From contig CAWAKB010000004.1 of the NCBI GenBank assembly GCA_963782555.1, positions 744,001-808,000 on the forward strand: a DNA stretch of 64,000 nt. The letters run 5' to 3'. Position numbers and translations under genes: made by a program. This DNA comes from Hyphomicrobium_A sp963782555. GTDB taxonomy: Bacteria > Pseudomonadota > Alphaproteobacteria > Rhizobiales > Hyphomicrobiaceae. Under the pieces are notes generated by a model, which did not search any database, was not told where the DNA came from, and saw only the letters and a program-made list of their open reading frames with translations. Shown piece by piece: positions 53,985-61,615 of this stretch (the stretch's first letter is position 1; every line of letters starts with the position of its first letter).

Positions 53985-54983
53985 ATGAAAGCGCAATCCC
54001 CCGACGGACCTGAGATCGAGATGGCGGCACAAACCTCCGCTAACAAGACCGGCGAACAGGCTGCACCGGCGCAGGAGACCGCCGACGAAGATCTTCGCAG
54101 AGAGCTCGTCGGGAAGAGATGTTTCGTGGTTATTCCCTATGGCGAGAAGCCCGATTACGACGGCACCGTGCGAGATTTCAATGAGGTGTTCGACAAGCTC
54201 ATAAGGCCAACCGTCGAGTCACTCGGTCTGAAATGCAAGCGCTCGATCGATGCCACTTCGCCCGGCCTGATCCACAAAGAGATGATCGACCAGATAATAG
54301 ATTGGGAACTGGCTATCGTTGATATCACGACGGGGAATGCGAACGTGTTCTACGAGTTGGGGGTGCGGCACACCGCCAAGCCCAGCGGCACCGTCATCGT
54401 ACGTCACGAGGCGACGATGCCACCCTTCAACATCGGTGGGATGCGTGCGCTTTCATACAGGATCGACGACGAAATCTCGCTTGCCGAATTGAGGTCGGCA
54501 CTACGTGATGCAATCATTGCGGCAATGACTCACCGTGGCCTTGACAGCCTCGTGCACCAAATGGCACCCGGCCTCAACATCTCCCGGCGCTCACGGGTAC
54601 TGCAGCATCGTGAGGTGCTCCGCTACCGTCTGCCACGGCGCCTCACACAGTCCAGTCCACGTCTCGACAACAAGCGGATCGGTATGATCACGGGCGACAT
54701 TGTTTACGTTGAACATGTCGATGTCTGGGTCAATCCCGAAAACACGCGGATGGAGATGGCGCGTGTTCACGAAGATTCGGTTTCAGCATCGATCCGCTAC
54801 CATGGGGGAAAGAGGAACGCGCGAGGGAACCTCACTCGCGACCTGATCGGAGATATGATCACTCGGAGGGCAACTAGGGGGGCACATCGTCGAGGCGGCG
54901 ACGGTGATAATCACAGGCTCCGGCCAGCTCAAGAAACCAAACGGTGTGCGCCGCATCTTCCACTTGGCCGCTCAGCATGGTGA
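53985..54983 (+). CDS. TIR/deoxyribosyltransferase-like plus macro domain protein, first part (frameshifted)
   Basis: Residues 44-185 form a Rossmann-like domain: CFVVIPYG, a long helix, KRSIDA, then IVDITTGNANVFYELGVRHT with E124 at the catalytic-Glu position of TIR and nucleoside-deoxyribosyltransferase-like domains. From about 235 a macro-type domain starts: MITGDIVYVEHVDVWVNPEN (compare VNAAN), SASIRYHGGKRNARGN. After residue 299 the frame is lost at the run of six G at 54877-54882; the remaining residues of this frame (HRRGGDGD and on) are noise. Removing one G joins it to the next frame, giving about 449 residues in all. ATG 53985 chosen; ATG 54021 possible. Confidence 0.75.
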   Translation: MKAQSPDGPEIEMAAQTSANKTGEQAAPAQETADEDLRRELVGKRCFVVIPYGEKPDYDGTVRDFNEVFDKLIRPTVESLGLKCKRSIDATSPGLIHKEMIDQIIDWELAIVDITTGNANVFYELGVRHTAKPSGTVIVRHEATMPPFNIGGMRALSYRIDDEISLAELRSALRDAIIAAMTHRGLDSLVHQMAPGLNISRRSRVLQHREVLRYRLPRRLTQSSPRLDNKRIGMITGDIVYVEHVDVWVNPENTRMEMARVHEDSVSASIRYHGGKRNARGNLTRDLIGDMITRRATRGAHRRGGDGDNHRLRPAQETKRCAPHLPLGRSAW

Positions 54984-55335
54984 ACCCGGCAAAGGGTACC
55001 TCACCGTCCGCAGCCTCGAGGATTGCATAAAGAGCGCGCTGGAAGAAGTCGATAAGATCAACACAACTTGGCGCATACCCATCGCGTTGCGAGTGATGAA
55101 ACCGATGCGGTCCATAATCTTTCCGTTGTTCGGCACACGCAGCCGAGAGCTTGATGCGCAATCGGTGACGGACGCCTTCGTACAATCGGCTATCTCGTAT
55201 CTTGAGACCTGGCCGGAGACTATGATCGATGAGGTCTATTTCCTCGCGTACACGAACCGAGACAAGGACCTTTGTGAAACCGCATTTACGCGACTAGGCC
55301 TAAAGGCCGAAGTGCAACCGGATGGAGGCACGTAG
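54904..55335 (+). CDS. Macro-domain C-terminal part of the split TIR-like/macro gene
   Basis: 143 residues from GTG 54904; the true homology begins a little earlier in this frame (GHIVEAATVIITGSGQLKK). NGVRRIFHLAA, SIIFPLFGTRSRELDAQSV and the final VYFLAYTNRDKD follow the second half of a macro domain, the fold that binds ADP-ribose and its derivatives. It is in frame with the preceding part after removal of one G. Alone it would be half a domain. Confidence 0.7.
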   Translation: MIITGSGQLKKPNGVRRIFHLAAQHGEPGKGYLTVRSLEDCIKSALEEVDKINTTWRIPIALRVMKPMRSIIFPLFGTRSRELDAQSVTDAFVQSAISYLETWPETMIDEVYFLAYTNRDKDLCETAFTRLGLKAEVQPDGGT

Positions 55336-55356
55336 TGGTCTGCCCCCTGTTCGCCG

Positions 55357-55533
55357 TCAGGACCTACCGGACAGATTGAGCTGATTGCGTAGAGGAGAGT
55401 TTCGCTGGCAAGGAACGCCACCATGCGCGACGCTGCCTGTCAGGTCCGCAATTTCCTTGCCGTGTTTCGTCAACGTCTCCGCCTGCTTCGCGAGCATTGC
55501 AGCAATGTCGTTCAGCTTAATCTTCTTGGCCAT
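55357..55533 (-). pseudogene. Truncated coiled-coil protein, paralogue of the gene at 61.6 kb
   Basis: 58 residues beginning MAKKIKLNDIAAMLAKQAET, like the 61616-61915 product (MAKKITLDALAALMAKG). A shift after residue 37 (SVAHGG) leaves the coiled coil; a second frame continues as AHMVAFLASETLLYA. Probably a broken copy. It keeps the same promoter geometry as the intact paralogue: TACAAT ends 6 nt before the ATG. Confidence 0.6.
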
Positions 55534-55539
55534 AGGGGA

Positions 55540-55567
55540 ATTGTACGCGGCGAGTGCAGTTGCGCAA
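55540..55567 (-). promoter_or_regulatory. Leaderless-type promoter of the truncated coiled-coil gene
   Basis: On the minus strand TTGCGC (55562-55567), 16-bp spacer, TACAAT (55540-55545), then 6 nt to the ATG. There is no room for a ribosome site. The paralogue at 61.9 kb has exactly the same spacing. Confidence 0.6.
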
Positions 55568-55594
55568 ATGCGGTGCGGGGAACAGCTCGCAGAT

Positions 55595-55654
55595 CACGGA
55601 TTTTGGAGGGAAGAGCGCACGAGTTTTAGACGATGTGCGGCTCACGGATTTTGG
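55595..55654 (-). repeat. CACGGATTTTGG repeat array 1 (three units)
   Basis: CACGGATTTTGG at 55595, CACGAGTTTTAGA at 55618 and CACGGATTTTGG at 55643; steps 23 and 25 nt, the same as in array 4. It lies 28 nt upstream of the leaderless promoter. Confidence 0.7.
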
Positions 55655-55794
55655 TGGGAGAGCGGCACGCGGACCGCGCGATTGGGCGGCGGAGCGGGCG
55701 TCCGTACCCGTCTGTGCTGGCACGATGACGGCGAAATGCCCTTGACGAATTTTCCACGCTAGTCCCGCCGGCTCCGTCATCGTGAGGTCGGGTT

Positions 55795-55935
55795 ATCCGC
55801 AATAGGTACTTTCCGAATCTAGCTGCCATCGCTGCGGTCGGCTCCATTGGATCTCGAGGAGCGCGTAGGCCCAATGTTGGCTCCTCAAATGACCAGTGAC
55901 TCGGCTTATCGTCCCCGCGTACGCCGAGTCACTGG
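55795..55935 (-). repeat. Two-copy repeat with a long palindrome (copy 2)
   Basis: CCAGTGACTCGGC (55893-55905) and GCCGAGTCACTGG (55923-55935), a 13-bp perfect inverted repeat with a 17-nt loop. On the minus strand it is followed by GAGGAGCCAACA, TACGCGCTCC and AGATTCGGAAAGTACCTATT, as in copy 1 at 29540-29690. Confidence 0.7.
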
Positions 55936-55953
55936 TAGCGGGGCCGGGGGCGG

Positions 55954-56022
55954 TTAGAGTTCTTGGAATCCGGGGATGATGTTCACAGTGGCGGATTTGG
56001 TTTGGGTGGTGCCTTGGAGGTG
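55954..56022 (-). pseudogene. Tail fragment of an Ig-like gene (ends IIPGFQEL)
   Basis: The minus strand reads LQGTTQTKSATVNIIPGFQE-L-stop, the last part of the Ig-like domain found whole at 62647-63486. Nothing of the gene remains upstream. Confidence 0.65.
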
Positions 56023-56044
56023 GTCGATGACCTCGTGAGGCTCT

Positions 56045-56299
56045 TCATTTCTTCGGCAGGTGCCAGTTGCGCATCCCGAAGGTCATGGCGAAGGCGCTCA
56101 AGGCGAGCGGGTCACGCTCGCCCAAGTTGGCGGCGTTCATTATAGCGATCACGAGATCTTCGCGCAGGCGTCTGTAGTGGGTGTCATCGGGTGCGGACGG
56201 ATCGAGGCCGAGCTTGCGGCACGCGTGTTCGAACGCTTCTTGGAAAATTGCGAGGTCATCCGGTCCGTAGGCCGCGGTGTATTGGGCAAAGCGGGACAT
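56045..56299 (-). CDS. Small conserved hypothetical protein
   Basis: 84 residues starting MSRFAQYTAAYGPDDLAIFQ, with FEHACRKLGLDPSAPDDTHY and a closing FAMTFGMRNWHLPKK. AGGAAGGA about 9 nt before ATG 56299 sets the start. Helical, cytosolic. Function unknown; alphaproteobacterial style. Confidence 0.65.
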   Translation of the reverse strand: MSRFAQYTAAYGPDDLAIFQEAFEHACRKLGLDPSAPDDTHYRRLREDLVIAIMNAANLGERDPLALSAFAMTFGMRNWHLPKK

Positions 56300-56532
56300 G
56301 CGTGCGTCCTTCCTCATGCGAAAGCGCTACCCGTCGCGGTTGCGACGTTCACGTAGACCTCAAGACGCTGGTGGTGGCCTTAACCCATGCTGACGTCTTT
56401 GTGCTCTCTCACCAAAAGCTCCGACCGCAGGTTATCGATGGGGGCGAATGGCGTAAACGCCGGCGGGCGAAGCTTCGTCGGCAAAATTCCACGGCAAGGC
56501 TCATAGACTTCGCACGTTTCTAATCAGCGGGC

Positions 56533-56943
56533 ATGCCCCGCCCGCTTGGGTATATGCACGCGCCAGAATCTGATCACATCCGCCGGCGACACATTAGCGT
56601 CGACGGCGGCATCATCGAGGATGAGGTGATCGAAACGGATGGGGTAAGCGGCATATCGCGCCAACTATTGGCCGCGAACGCTCGCTGGTTTCAGGTCGAG
56701 AAATATTATTCGGAGACGCTCAGAAAGTACGTGCGCCGTGACATATCACGCGATGACCTGGAGCTGCACCGGAAGCGCGCGCTCAATGAGGTGAGCGCTC
56801 ACAACAGGTCGTGCGGGCAAGTCGTCGGAATGCTTTCGAGAAAATCGGCGAGCGGTGCGAAGCGCGCAGTCGAGCCCACACTGCCCGCGCGCTTGTCGTC
56901 GAGTTCGCCCTGGCGAGGGAGCTCAAGTTTCGGCCTGTGGTAG
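56533..56943 (+). CDS. Doubtful hypothetical protein
   Basis: 136 residues; the first 95 (HIRRRHISVDGGIIEDEVIE, GISRQLLAANARWFQVEKYY, RRDISRDDLELHRKRALN) look like a real soluble domain, the last 40 run antisense into the zinc-ribbon pseudogene and look random. No ribosome site. Perhaps a truncated gene. Confidence 0.35.
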   Translation: MPRPLGYMHAPESDHIRRRHISVDGGIIEDEVIETDGVSGISRQLLAANARWFQVEKYYSETLRKYVRRDISRDDLELHRKRALNEVSAHNRSCGQVVGMLSRKSASGAKRAVEPTLPARLSSSSPWRGSSSFGLW

Positions 56944-57384
56944 GCGAAGCCGTAGATTTGCCGGTGGTAGGGCTTGATGGAGCGAACGGTCTCCTCCGGC
57001 CGGAAGCGCGTGCGGCCGATGCCGCGCAGGCGCCGGTAGCTCGTATGTTGCTTATACGCGTCGAGCCATGCGGAGATGGTCGACGGCGAGACGGTGCGAT
57101 GCGCTTTCTTCTTGAGGCGCGTGGCCCGTCTGCTCGAGCGAGTACCGGAGGTTGTAGTCGGTGAGCGCACCGAGGATCATGCGCAGCGGGTAGGTCTTAT
57201 TGTGGAGCGCGGCCGGTCCGGGCGTGAACGTGCGCTTGCAGAAGGCGCAGCGCCAGAGCTGGACGATCTCGAGCTTTTTCTTGCGCGTGCCGCGGCGGCG
57301 GACGTTGTGGCTGCCGCAGTGCGGACAGGCGTCGGGTTGTTTTGAGGTGAGCGGGGCGCGAGCCACGCGGGGAACGGCGGACAT
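56799..57384 (-). pseudogene. Frameshifted zinc-ribbon / HTH protein (transposase-like)
   Basis: Reading from ATG 57384: a zinc ribbon (CPHCGSHNV, WRCAFCKRTF) then LRMILGALTDYNLRYSLEQT. After a shift near 57123-57127 the next frame goes on with ATRLKKKAHRTVSPSTISAW, a helix-turn-helix, RSIKPYHRQIYGFAYHRPKL and FLESIPTTCPHDLL before a stop. The architecture resembles IS-type transposases and related mobile-element proteins. The C-terminal catalytic part is absent. Confidence 0.6.
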
Positions 57385-57437
57385 ACGCGAGTAACGTCAG
57401 GGTAGCACGCGCCTGACGAATTCTGCAGGCGCCGGCT

Positions 57438-57474
57438 CACGGATATTGGATGGGGAAGAGAGCACGGATTTTGT
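57438..57474 (-). repeat. CACGGATTTTGG repeat array 2 (two units)
   Basis: CACGGATATTGG at 57438 and CACGGATTTTGT at 57463, 25 nt apart, about 55 nt upstream of the zinc-ribbon pseudogene start. Confidence 0.6.
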
Positions 57475-57491
57475 GTGGCCGCCGTCGTGCG

Positions 57492-57599
57492 GAGCGCGCC
57501 GCTGGGCCGTGAGTGCGTGGTTGGTGGTGAGCACTGCCGTGGCGCGAGAGGGGGTGGTGTTGGCACAGCGGCGGGCCGGTTCCCTTTATGTGCGCAGAC
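57492..57599. repeat. 108-bp repeat, copy 1
   Basis: Matches 62452-62559 at 107 of 108 positions (57555 T versus 62515 C). It starts GAGCGCGCCGCTGGGCCGTG and ends GTGCGCAGAC. A hairpin region and then an IPTFQEL tail fragment (57693) follow, as at copy 2. Confidence 0.85.
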
Positions 57600-57692
57600 T
57601 TCGGCGAACGGCCCCTTATACCGGGAAGGGCTCCACGCACTACCGCTGCTGCAGAGTGGTGTTCTCGTATCGTGGCGAGAGTGGGGAACGGA

Positions 57693-57722
57693 TTAGAGTT
57701 CTTGGAAGGTGGGGATGGGTGT
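57693..57722 (-). pseudogene. Tail fragment ending IPTFQEL
   Basis: The minus strand reads PIPTFQEL then TAA (57693-57695). Sequence before it does not match the Ig-like domain; only the tail is kept. Confidence 0.5.
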
Positions 57723-57910
57723 GGTCGGTGGCTTGCTTGGCTTTGGTGCGCCGTCGACGGTCAAGGCGCGGAGAGCGCTTCAGCTCTCGCGCGGGCGTCG
57801 GTCCGAAGCCGCAGTCAGGATCAACTATTTGAAGAATAGCGCGTCTTGCGACGGGCGCACCAAGCGGCGGCAAGGGCCACTGGCTCTCGCCGCCACTGTG
57901 ACGCAGGGGC

Positions 57911-58165
57911 TCACTTGTTCGTGGAATTGGGGGTTTCCATTTGATCGGTTGTCGCGTCGCTCTTACCTGAGCGATCCGACGTCTCACCGCTCTTCGTCGT
58001 ATCGACCTGCGACTCAGGCGTAGTCGTTGTCTTTTGAGGAGTGCGATCGGAAGTCTCGGTGCCCTCCGTGGTCGTGGCCTTACCGGTGTCTGGCTCCACA
58101 GCGTTTACCGGCGAGAGCATGGCAATAGAAAGCGCAAGTGCCGTAAGGGCTACAACCTTTTTCAT
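57911..58165 (-). CDS. Small secreted Thr/Ser-rich protein
   Basis: 84 residues: signal peptide MKKVVALTALALSIAMLSP cut near NAVEP (about 22), then a disordered tail rich in Thr, Ser, Asp and Lys. AAGGAGG 6 nt before ATG 58165 is an almost ideal ribosome site. Function unknown; perhaps an envelope stress peptide. Confidence 0.75.
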   Translation of the reverse strand: MKKVVALTALALSIAMLSPVNAVEPDTGKATTTEGTETSDRTPQKTTTTPESQVDTTKSGETSDRSGKSDATTDQMETPNSTNK

Positions 58166-58530
58166 TTTATCCTCCTTGGGCGCACTAACATGCAACCCAA
58201 GGTAACGAGCTGCGGGATGGAAAGTTCCGATGGTGGTGGTCGCGAGCGTGAGACATTTGTCTTGGCGTCGGTTTGAAGTTCCGACCGTCATTTCGTGTAT
58301 GCATCGTCTAGCACTAACCTGCATCAGTGCGCCGCAACGTTTCCACGGTTAACGTATCGTTACCCACGCAGCACCCAGCCCGCGCCAGCTCTGCGGGCTT
58401 TGCCTCCCCAGTCGATCATCGCTTTTTGTTGCGCGTGTGAGGATTGATCGACAGCTTGGGACATAAGCGGCCCCTCGGTAGACCGCCCTGCCTCTGGCAG
58501 CTTGCGCTTTGCCGCGCTACTGGAAAGCAT
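58166..58530. other. Divergent intergenic region, nothing recognised
   Basis: About 365 nt between the secreted-protein gene and the response regulator. No gene or RNA recognised. Confidence 0.35.
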
Positions 58531-58944
58531 ATGCCCCGCCCGACTCTCGAAGGGCGTTCAATCCTCGTCGTCGAGGATCAGCCCTTGATTGCCATGGACA
58601 TTAGTCAAGCGTTCGAAGCGACCGGTGCCGACGTAACGACGACCAACACCCTAAAGCACGCATTGATCCTCGTTGAGCACGATGGCCTGGCCGGCGCCAT
58701 CCTCGATCATGCGCTCGGCGACGGTGACAGCTCACTTCTTTGCTCGCGCCTCAGGCAACGTGGCATCCCGTTCATGATCTATAGCGGCTTCCCAACCGTC
58801 GGAGGCGCGTGCGAGGGCGCTCTGCATATCCAGAAGCCAGCCACTCAACAGGCGTTGGTGACCGCGATGGAGGGGCTGATCCGGGGTGTGCCGGTTTCGA
58901 CTGAGCCGCTGGACGCGACGAGACTTGCCGCCGCCAAGAGCTAG
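58531..58944 (+). CDS. Single-domain response regulator
   Basis: 137 residues. VVEDQP (13-18) has the acidic pair, D59 in AGAILDHALGDG is the phosphoacceptor, a Ser in IYSGFP and Lys in IQKPA complete the site. This subtype is common beside HWE kinases in Rhizobiales, but none adjoins here. GGAAAG precedes ATG 58531. Its stop codon overlaps the stop of the tail fragment on the other strand (58941-58943). Confidence 0.88.
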   Translation: MPRPTLEGRSILVVEDQPLIAMDISQAFEATGADVTTTNTLKHALILVEHDGLAGAILDHALGDGDSSLLCSRLRQRGIPFMIYSGFPTVGGACEGALHIQKPATQQALVTAMEGLIRGVPVSTEPLDATRLAAAKS

Positions 58945-59045
58945 AGTTCTTGGAAGGTGGGGATGATGGTGACGGTGGCGGACTTGGTCTGCGTCGTGCC
59001 TTGGAGATCGAGGCAGGTGAGAGTGTAGGTGTCGGCCGGAATGAA
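58941..59045 (-). pseudogene. Tail fragment of an Ig-like gene (ends IIPTFQEL)
   Basis: The minus strand reads FIPADTYTLTCLDLQGTTQT, KSATVTIIPTFQEL, stop: the last 34 residues of the Ig-like domain seen whole at 62647-63486. The rest is missing. Confidence 0.75.
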
Positions 59046-59055
59046 GTGGTGGCCG

Positions 59056-59352
59056 TTACGCCAGCAGTTTGTGAAATGCGTCGGGGTAGCCGTAGCTCAC
59101 GGCGCCGCGGTTCCCGGGATTTCCGGGACTACCGAGGTTTCCAGGATTGCCTGGGTTACCGATGTTGCCGAAATTTCCGAGGTGCTGGTTGACGACCATG
59201 TCTTTGTAGAGTTCCCCGACGTAACTGCCGCTGAGCTTGTGCACGTGTGTTCCATTCAATTGCCCGATTGCGTTGCCACGCATTGAATGGATGTACTTGT
59301 CGTGAATGAAGCCGACGGCGTTCACTCGAGCATCGTAAATGTATTTCGTCAT
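59056..59352 (-). CDS. 4-fold beta-flower domain protein with Gly-Asn-Pro tail
   Basis: 98 residues. MTKYIYDARVNAVGFIHDKY, IHSMRGNAIGQLNGTHVHKL and SGSYVGELYKDMVVNQH give three similar beta units, as in 4-fold beta-flower proteins. A collagen-like stretch GNPGNPGNLGSPGNPGNRG follows. GGAGGTGG before ATG 59352 sets the start. Function unknown. Confidence 0.7.
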   Translation of the reverse strand: MTKYIYDARVNAVGFIHDKYIHSMRGNAIGQLNGTHVHKLSGSYVGELYKDMVVNQHLGNFGNIGNPGNPGNLGSPGNPGNRGAVSYGYPDAFHKLLA

Positions 59353-59409
59353 GGACCACCTCCGCTCGGAATGTGTTCTGCGTGTTAGCACAGTGTCGGC
59401 CGCAAGCGA

Positions 59410-59447
59410 CTAGCGGCAGGGAGCACCGAAGACCTTGTCCTCGATGG
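59410..59447 (-). pseudogene. Tail fragment of the coiled-coil gene (ends DKVFGAPCR)
   Basis: The minus strand reads AIEDKVFGAPCR then TAG, matching the end LADLEDKVFGAPRA of the 61616-61915 product. Nothing else remains. Confidence 0.6.
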
Positions 59448-59450
59448 CAG

Positions 59451-59528
59451 GCGGCGGGCCGGTTCCCTTTAAGTGCGCAGACAGTCGGACCGCCCCTAGC
59501 ACCGGAGGGGCTCCGCGCACGGCCGCTG
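59451..59528. repeat. Partial copy 3 of the 108-bp repeat with hairpin
   Basis: Shares GGCGGGCCGGTTCCCTTT, then GTGCGCAGAC, with copies 1 and 2, and the hairpin GCCCCT/AGGGGC with copy 2. In copy 1 the hairpin is GCCCCTT/AAGGGC, so the stem is kept with changed sequence. Confidence 0.7.
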
Positions 59529-59705
59529 CACAAGCAGCCTCTTTCGGTATCGTAGCGAGAGTACGAAGTGGGCTATGATTGTGACGGTGTTGGTCTTCCT
59601 TCGGCTCGGCTCTTCGAGCCCAGACAGAACATCTGAAACATAGAAATTTACAATTCTTTGGGCACAGGCGGGCTAGGGTGCGGCTTTGGCTGAGCCCGGA
59701 ATGAC

Positions 59706-60551
59706 GTGAATACAAACAGGGTTAATGCGCTCCTGGGGACGGTTGCCCGTAACCCGTGGTCGAGCGCGCAGGATATGCTGCTTCTCTCCGGCGTCATGCT
59801 CGGCGCCGTGCTGCTGGCGCTCGAGTACGACCTCTTCTCCTTCGCGCATCGGCTCTCCACCCCTGAGCGCAAGCTGACGCTGGAAGAGATTATCTTCCTG
59901 ACGGTCCTTCTGGTGCTCGGCGTTGTCGCGTTTGTCCTGCGCCGGCTGCGCGAGGAGCGGCGCGAGCACGCGCGTGCCTTCGCGCTGGAGCTGGAGATCC
60001 GCGACCTGCGGGAGCAAGCAATGCAAGACCCGCTCACCGCTTTGCCGAACCGCCGCGCGATGCTTGCCGCACTCGCCGAGGCAACGTCGGGTCCGCGCTG
60101 CGACGGACACCGGCATGCCTTCTTCCTGCTCGACCTGAACGATTTCAAGCGCGTCAATGATCGCCACGGTCATGCAGTCGGCGACCGCGTTCTGCAAATC
60201 GTGGTGGAGCGGTTCCGGGCGGCGGGCCGACCGAGCGATATGCTGGCGCGGCTCGGCGGCGATGAGTTTGCCGTCCTCTCGTACGATGTCGACAGGGAGG
60301 GCGCTTGCGCGATCGGTCAGCGCTTCATTGACGCCCTTGCCAGCCCCATTCACGCCGAGGGCCACGCGCACAGCGTTGGCGTTTCGGTGGGGGCGAACCT
60401 GATCCCCGATGATGGGGTTACGCCGCCGGAGATTGTGCGCAACGCCGATCTCGCCATGTATCGCGCGAAGAAGGCGGAGTGCTCATCGCTCGCATTCTTT
60501 GAGCCTGGGGACAAGCGCCCACGGCGGATTTGGCGGATCGCACGCGCATAA
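59706..60551 (+). CDS. Membrane diguanylate cyclase (GGDEF)
   Basis: 281 residues. Two hydrophobic helices (about 22-42 and 60-80), a short coiled linker, then a GGDEF domain: DPLTALPNRRAMLAAL, LLDLNDFKRVND, RHGHAVGDRVL, and ARLGGDEFAVL (194-198). RPSD five residues before GGDEF is the inhibitory I-site. It should make cyclic di-GMP with product feedback. The start is GTG 59706; no ATG fits. Confidence 0.93.
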   Translation: MNTNRVNALLGTVARNPWSSAQDMLLLSGVMLGAVLLALEYDLFSFAHRLSTPERKLTLEEIIFLTVLLVLGVVAFVLRRLREERREHARAFALELEIRDLREQAMQDPLTALPNRRAMLAALAEATSGPRCDGHRHAFFLLDLNDFKRVNDRHGHAVGDRVLQIVVERFRAAGRPSDMLARLGGDEFAVLSYDVDREGACAIGQRFIDALASPIHAEGHAHSVGVSVGANLIPDDGVTPPEIVRNADLAMYRAKKAECSSLAFFEPGDKRPRRIWRIARA

Positions 60552-60593
60552 GCGCTCAGACGGGCCTAGATCGCGAATGCTTCGGTCTTCCCT

Positions 60594-60656
60594 CACGGAT
60601 GATATTGGAGGCGGGAGCGCACGGATATCGGGCATTGTGTGCATCACGGATTTTGG
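60594..60656 (-). repeat. CACGGATTTTGG repeat array 3 (three units)
   Basis: Units at 60594 (CACGGATGATATTGG), 60620 (CACGGATATCGG) and 60645 (CACGGATTTTGG), steps 26 and 25 nt. No minus-strand gene follows; the GGDEF gene ends 42 nt away on the plus strand. Confidence 0.6.
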
Positions 60657-60770
60657 GTGAGGGAGGTCGCGCGGAGCGCGCCGTTGGGCGGTTCCTTGGT
60701 GGTTGGTGTGCCAGAGTAGGCGGCGGCCGAAGACGCGGCCGGCTGATGGGCGGTGGCTGGTGCCGATGCG

Positions 60771-60797
60771 CTAGAGTTCTTGGAAGGTGGGGATGTT
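60771..60797 (-). pseudogene. Tail fragment ending IPTFQEL
   Basis: The minus strand reads PLANIPTFQEL then TAG. A frame open up to 61253 on that strand is low-complexity Arg/Ser/Pro and is not supported as a gene. Confidence 0.5.
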
Positions 60798-61310
60798 AGC
60801 GAGGGGCCAGAAAAAGGCCCGGTCGCCGTTGCGGTCGGCCGGGCCGAGATATGCGTACGTGCACCACCCACCGCGGTGGCAAATTACGTCAGGGGATGCA
60901 TGCCGTACCCTATGAATAGATCGCACTGGCCGAGCGTTCCACTCTGTTCGCGCGATGGTACCGATCAGTCTTCTTGATATCTCGCCGGAATGGCGGGCGA
61001 TCGGAGAGCCGACCGTCGTGCGCGTTGCAGAACGTTGGCCGTTGGAGCAATGATGCCACGTGGGGTCTTCCGTCCGTAATGGGCGGAGAAAACCCCCGGG
61101 GCTCGGGTGGCTGCACCCCGCTAGTCGCCCGGGCCTTCGGCAAAAAGAGAGCGCCGGTGAGTGGCTTGCCGGCGCCAGTTCGGAGTGAAGCGCTCCATCT
61201 CTCAATGGAGGCAGGACCACTCTAGCGGAGGTCTGCTTCTTTGGCTGTTGCACATAAATCTGCGTACTGATTTCTCTACCGAAAGAGTAAATAGCTCGCC
61301 GACGGACGAT
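60798..61310. other. Intergenic region, nothing certain
   Basis: Contains GC-rich hairpins, for example GCGCCGG (61151-61157) with CCGGCGC near 61169-61175, but no T-run and no gene. Confidence 0.3.
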
Positions 61311-61538
61311 TCAGGCGGCCTGGGGCAACGTGCCTTGATGCTCCTCGAGGGCAAGTCCCTCCAATGCGGGTGCGATGATCGTATCGTAGATGAAGCGCTG
61401 TCTGTTTGAGAGGCAGTCGAGGCCGAGAGCGATCGCCTGCCGGGCGACAGCGTATGCTGGGGTGTCGGGCTGGAGTATTCCCTCCGCGAGGAGGTGCTGA
61501 ATGTCGTCGTAGGGTTCGAAATCGAGGGCCCATTCCAT
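61311..61538 (-). CDS. Small conserved hypothetical protein
   Basis: 75 residues, acidic and helical: MEWALDFEPYDDIQHLLAEG, AYAVARQAIALGLDCLSNRQ, RFIYDTIIAPALEGL. The segment LSNRQRFIYDTIIAPAL resembles small proteins that often sit with zinc-ribbon proteins. GGAG precedes ATG 61538. Function unknown. Confidence 0.65.
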   Translation of the reverse strand: MEWALDFEPYDDIQHLLAEGILQPDTPAYAVARQAIALGLDCLSNRQRFIYDTIIAPALEGLALEEHQGTLPQAA

Positions 61539-61615
61539 GACGCAATACTCCGGTACAGGAATGGTTAACAAAAACAAAGAATGGTTAACGAGGGATTAAG
61601 GGCGGTTGCGCCCAT

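Noticed and set aside
60798..61253. Minus-strand open frame reaching the IPTFQEL tail at 60771
   Set aside because: Low-complexity Arg/Ser/Pro sequence, no start region; only the tail matches anything.
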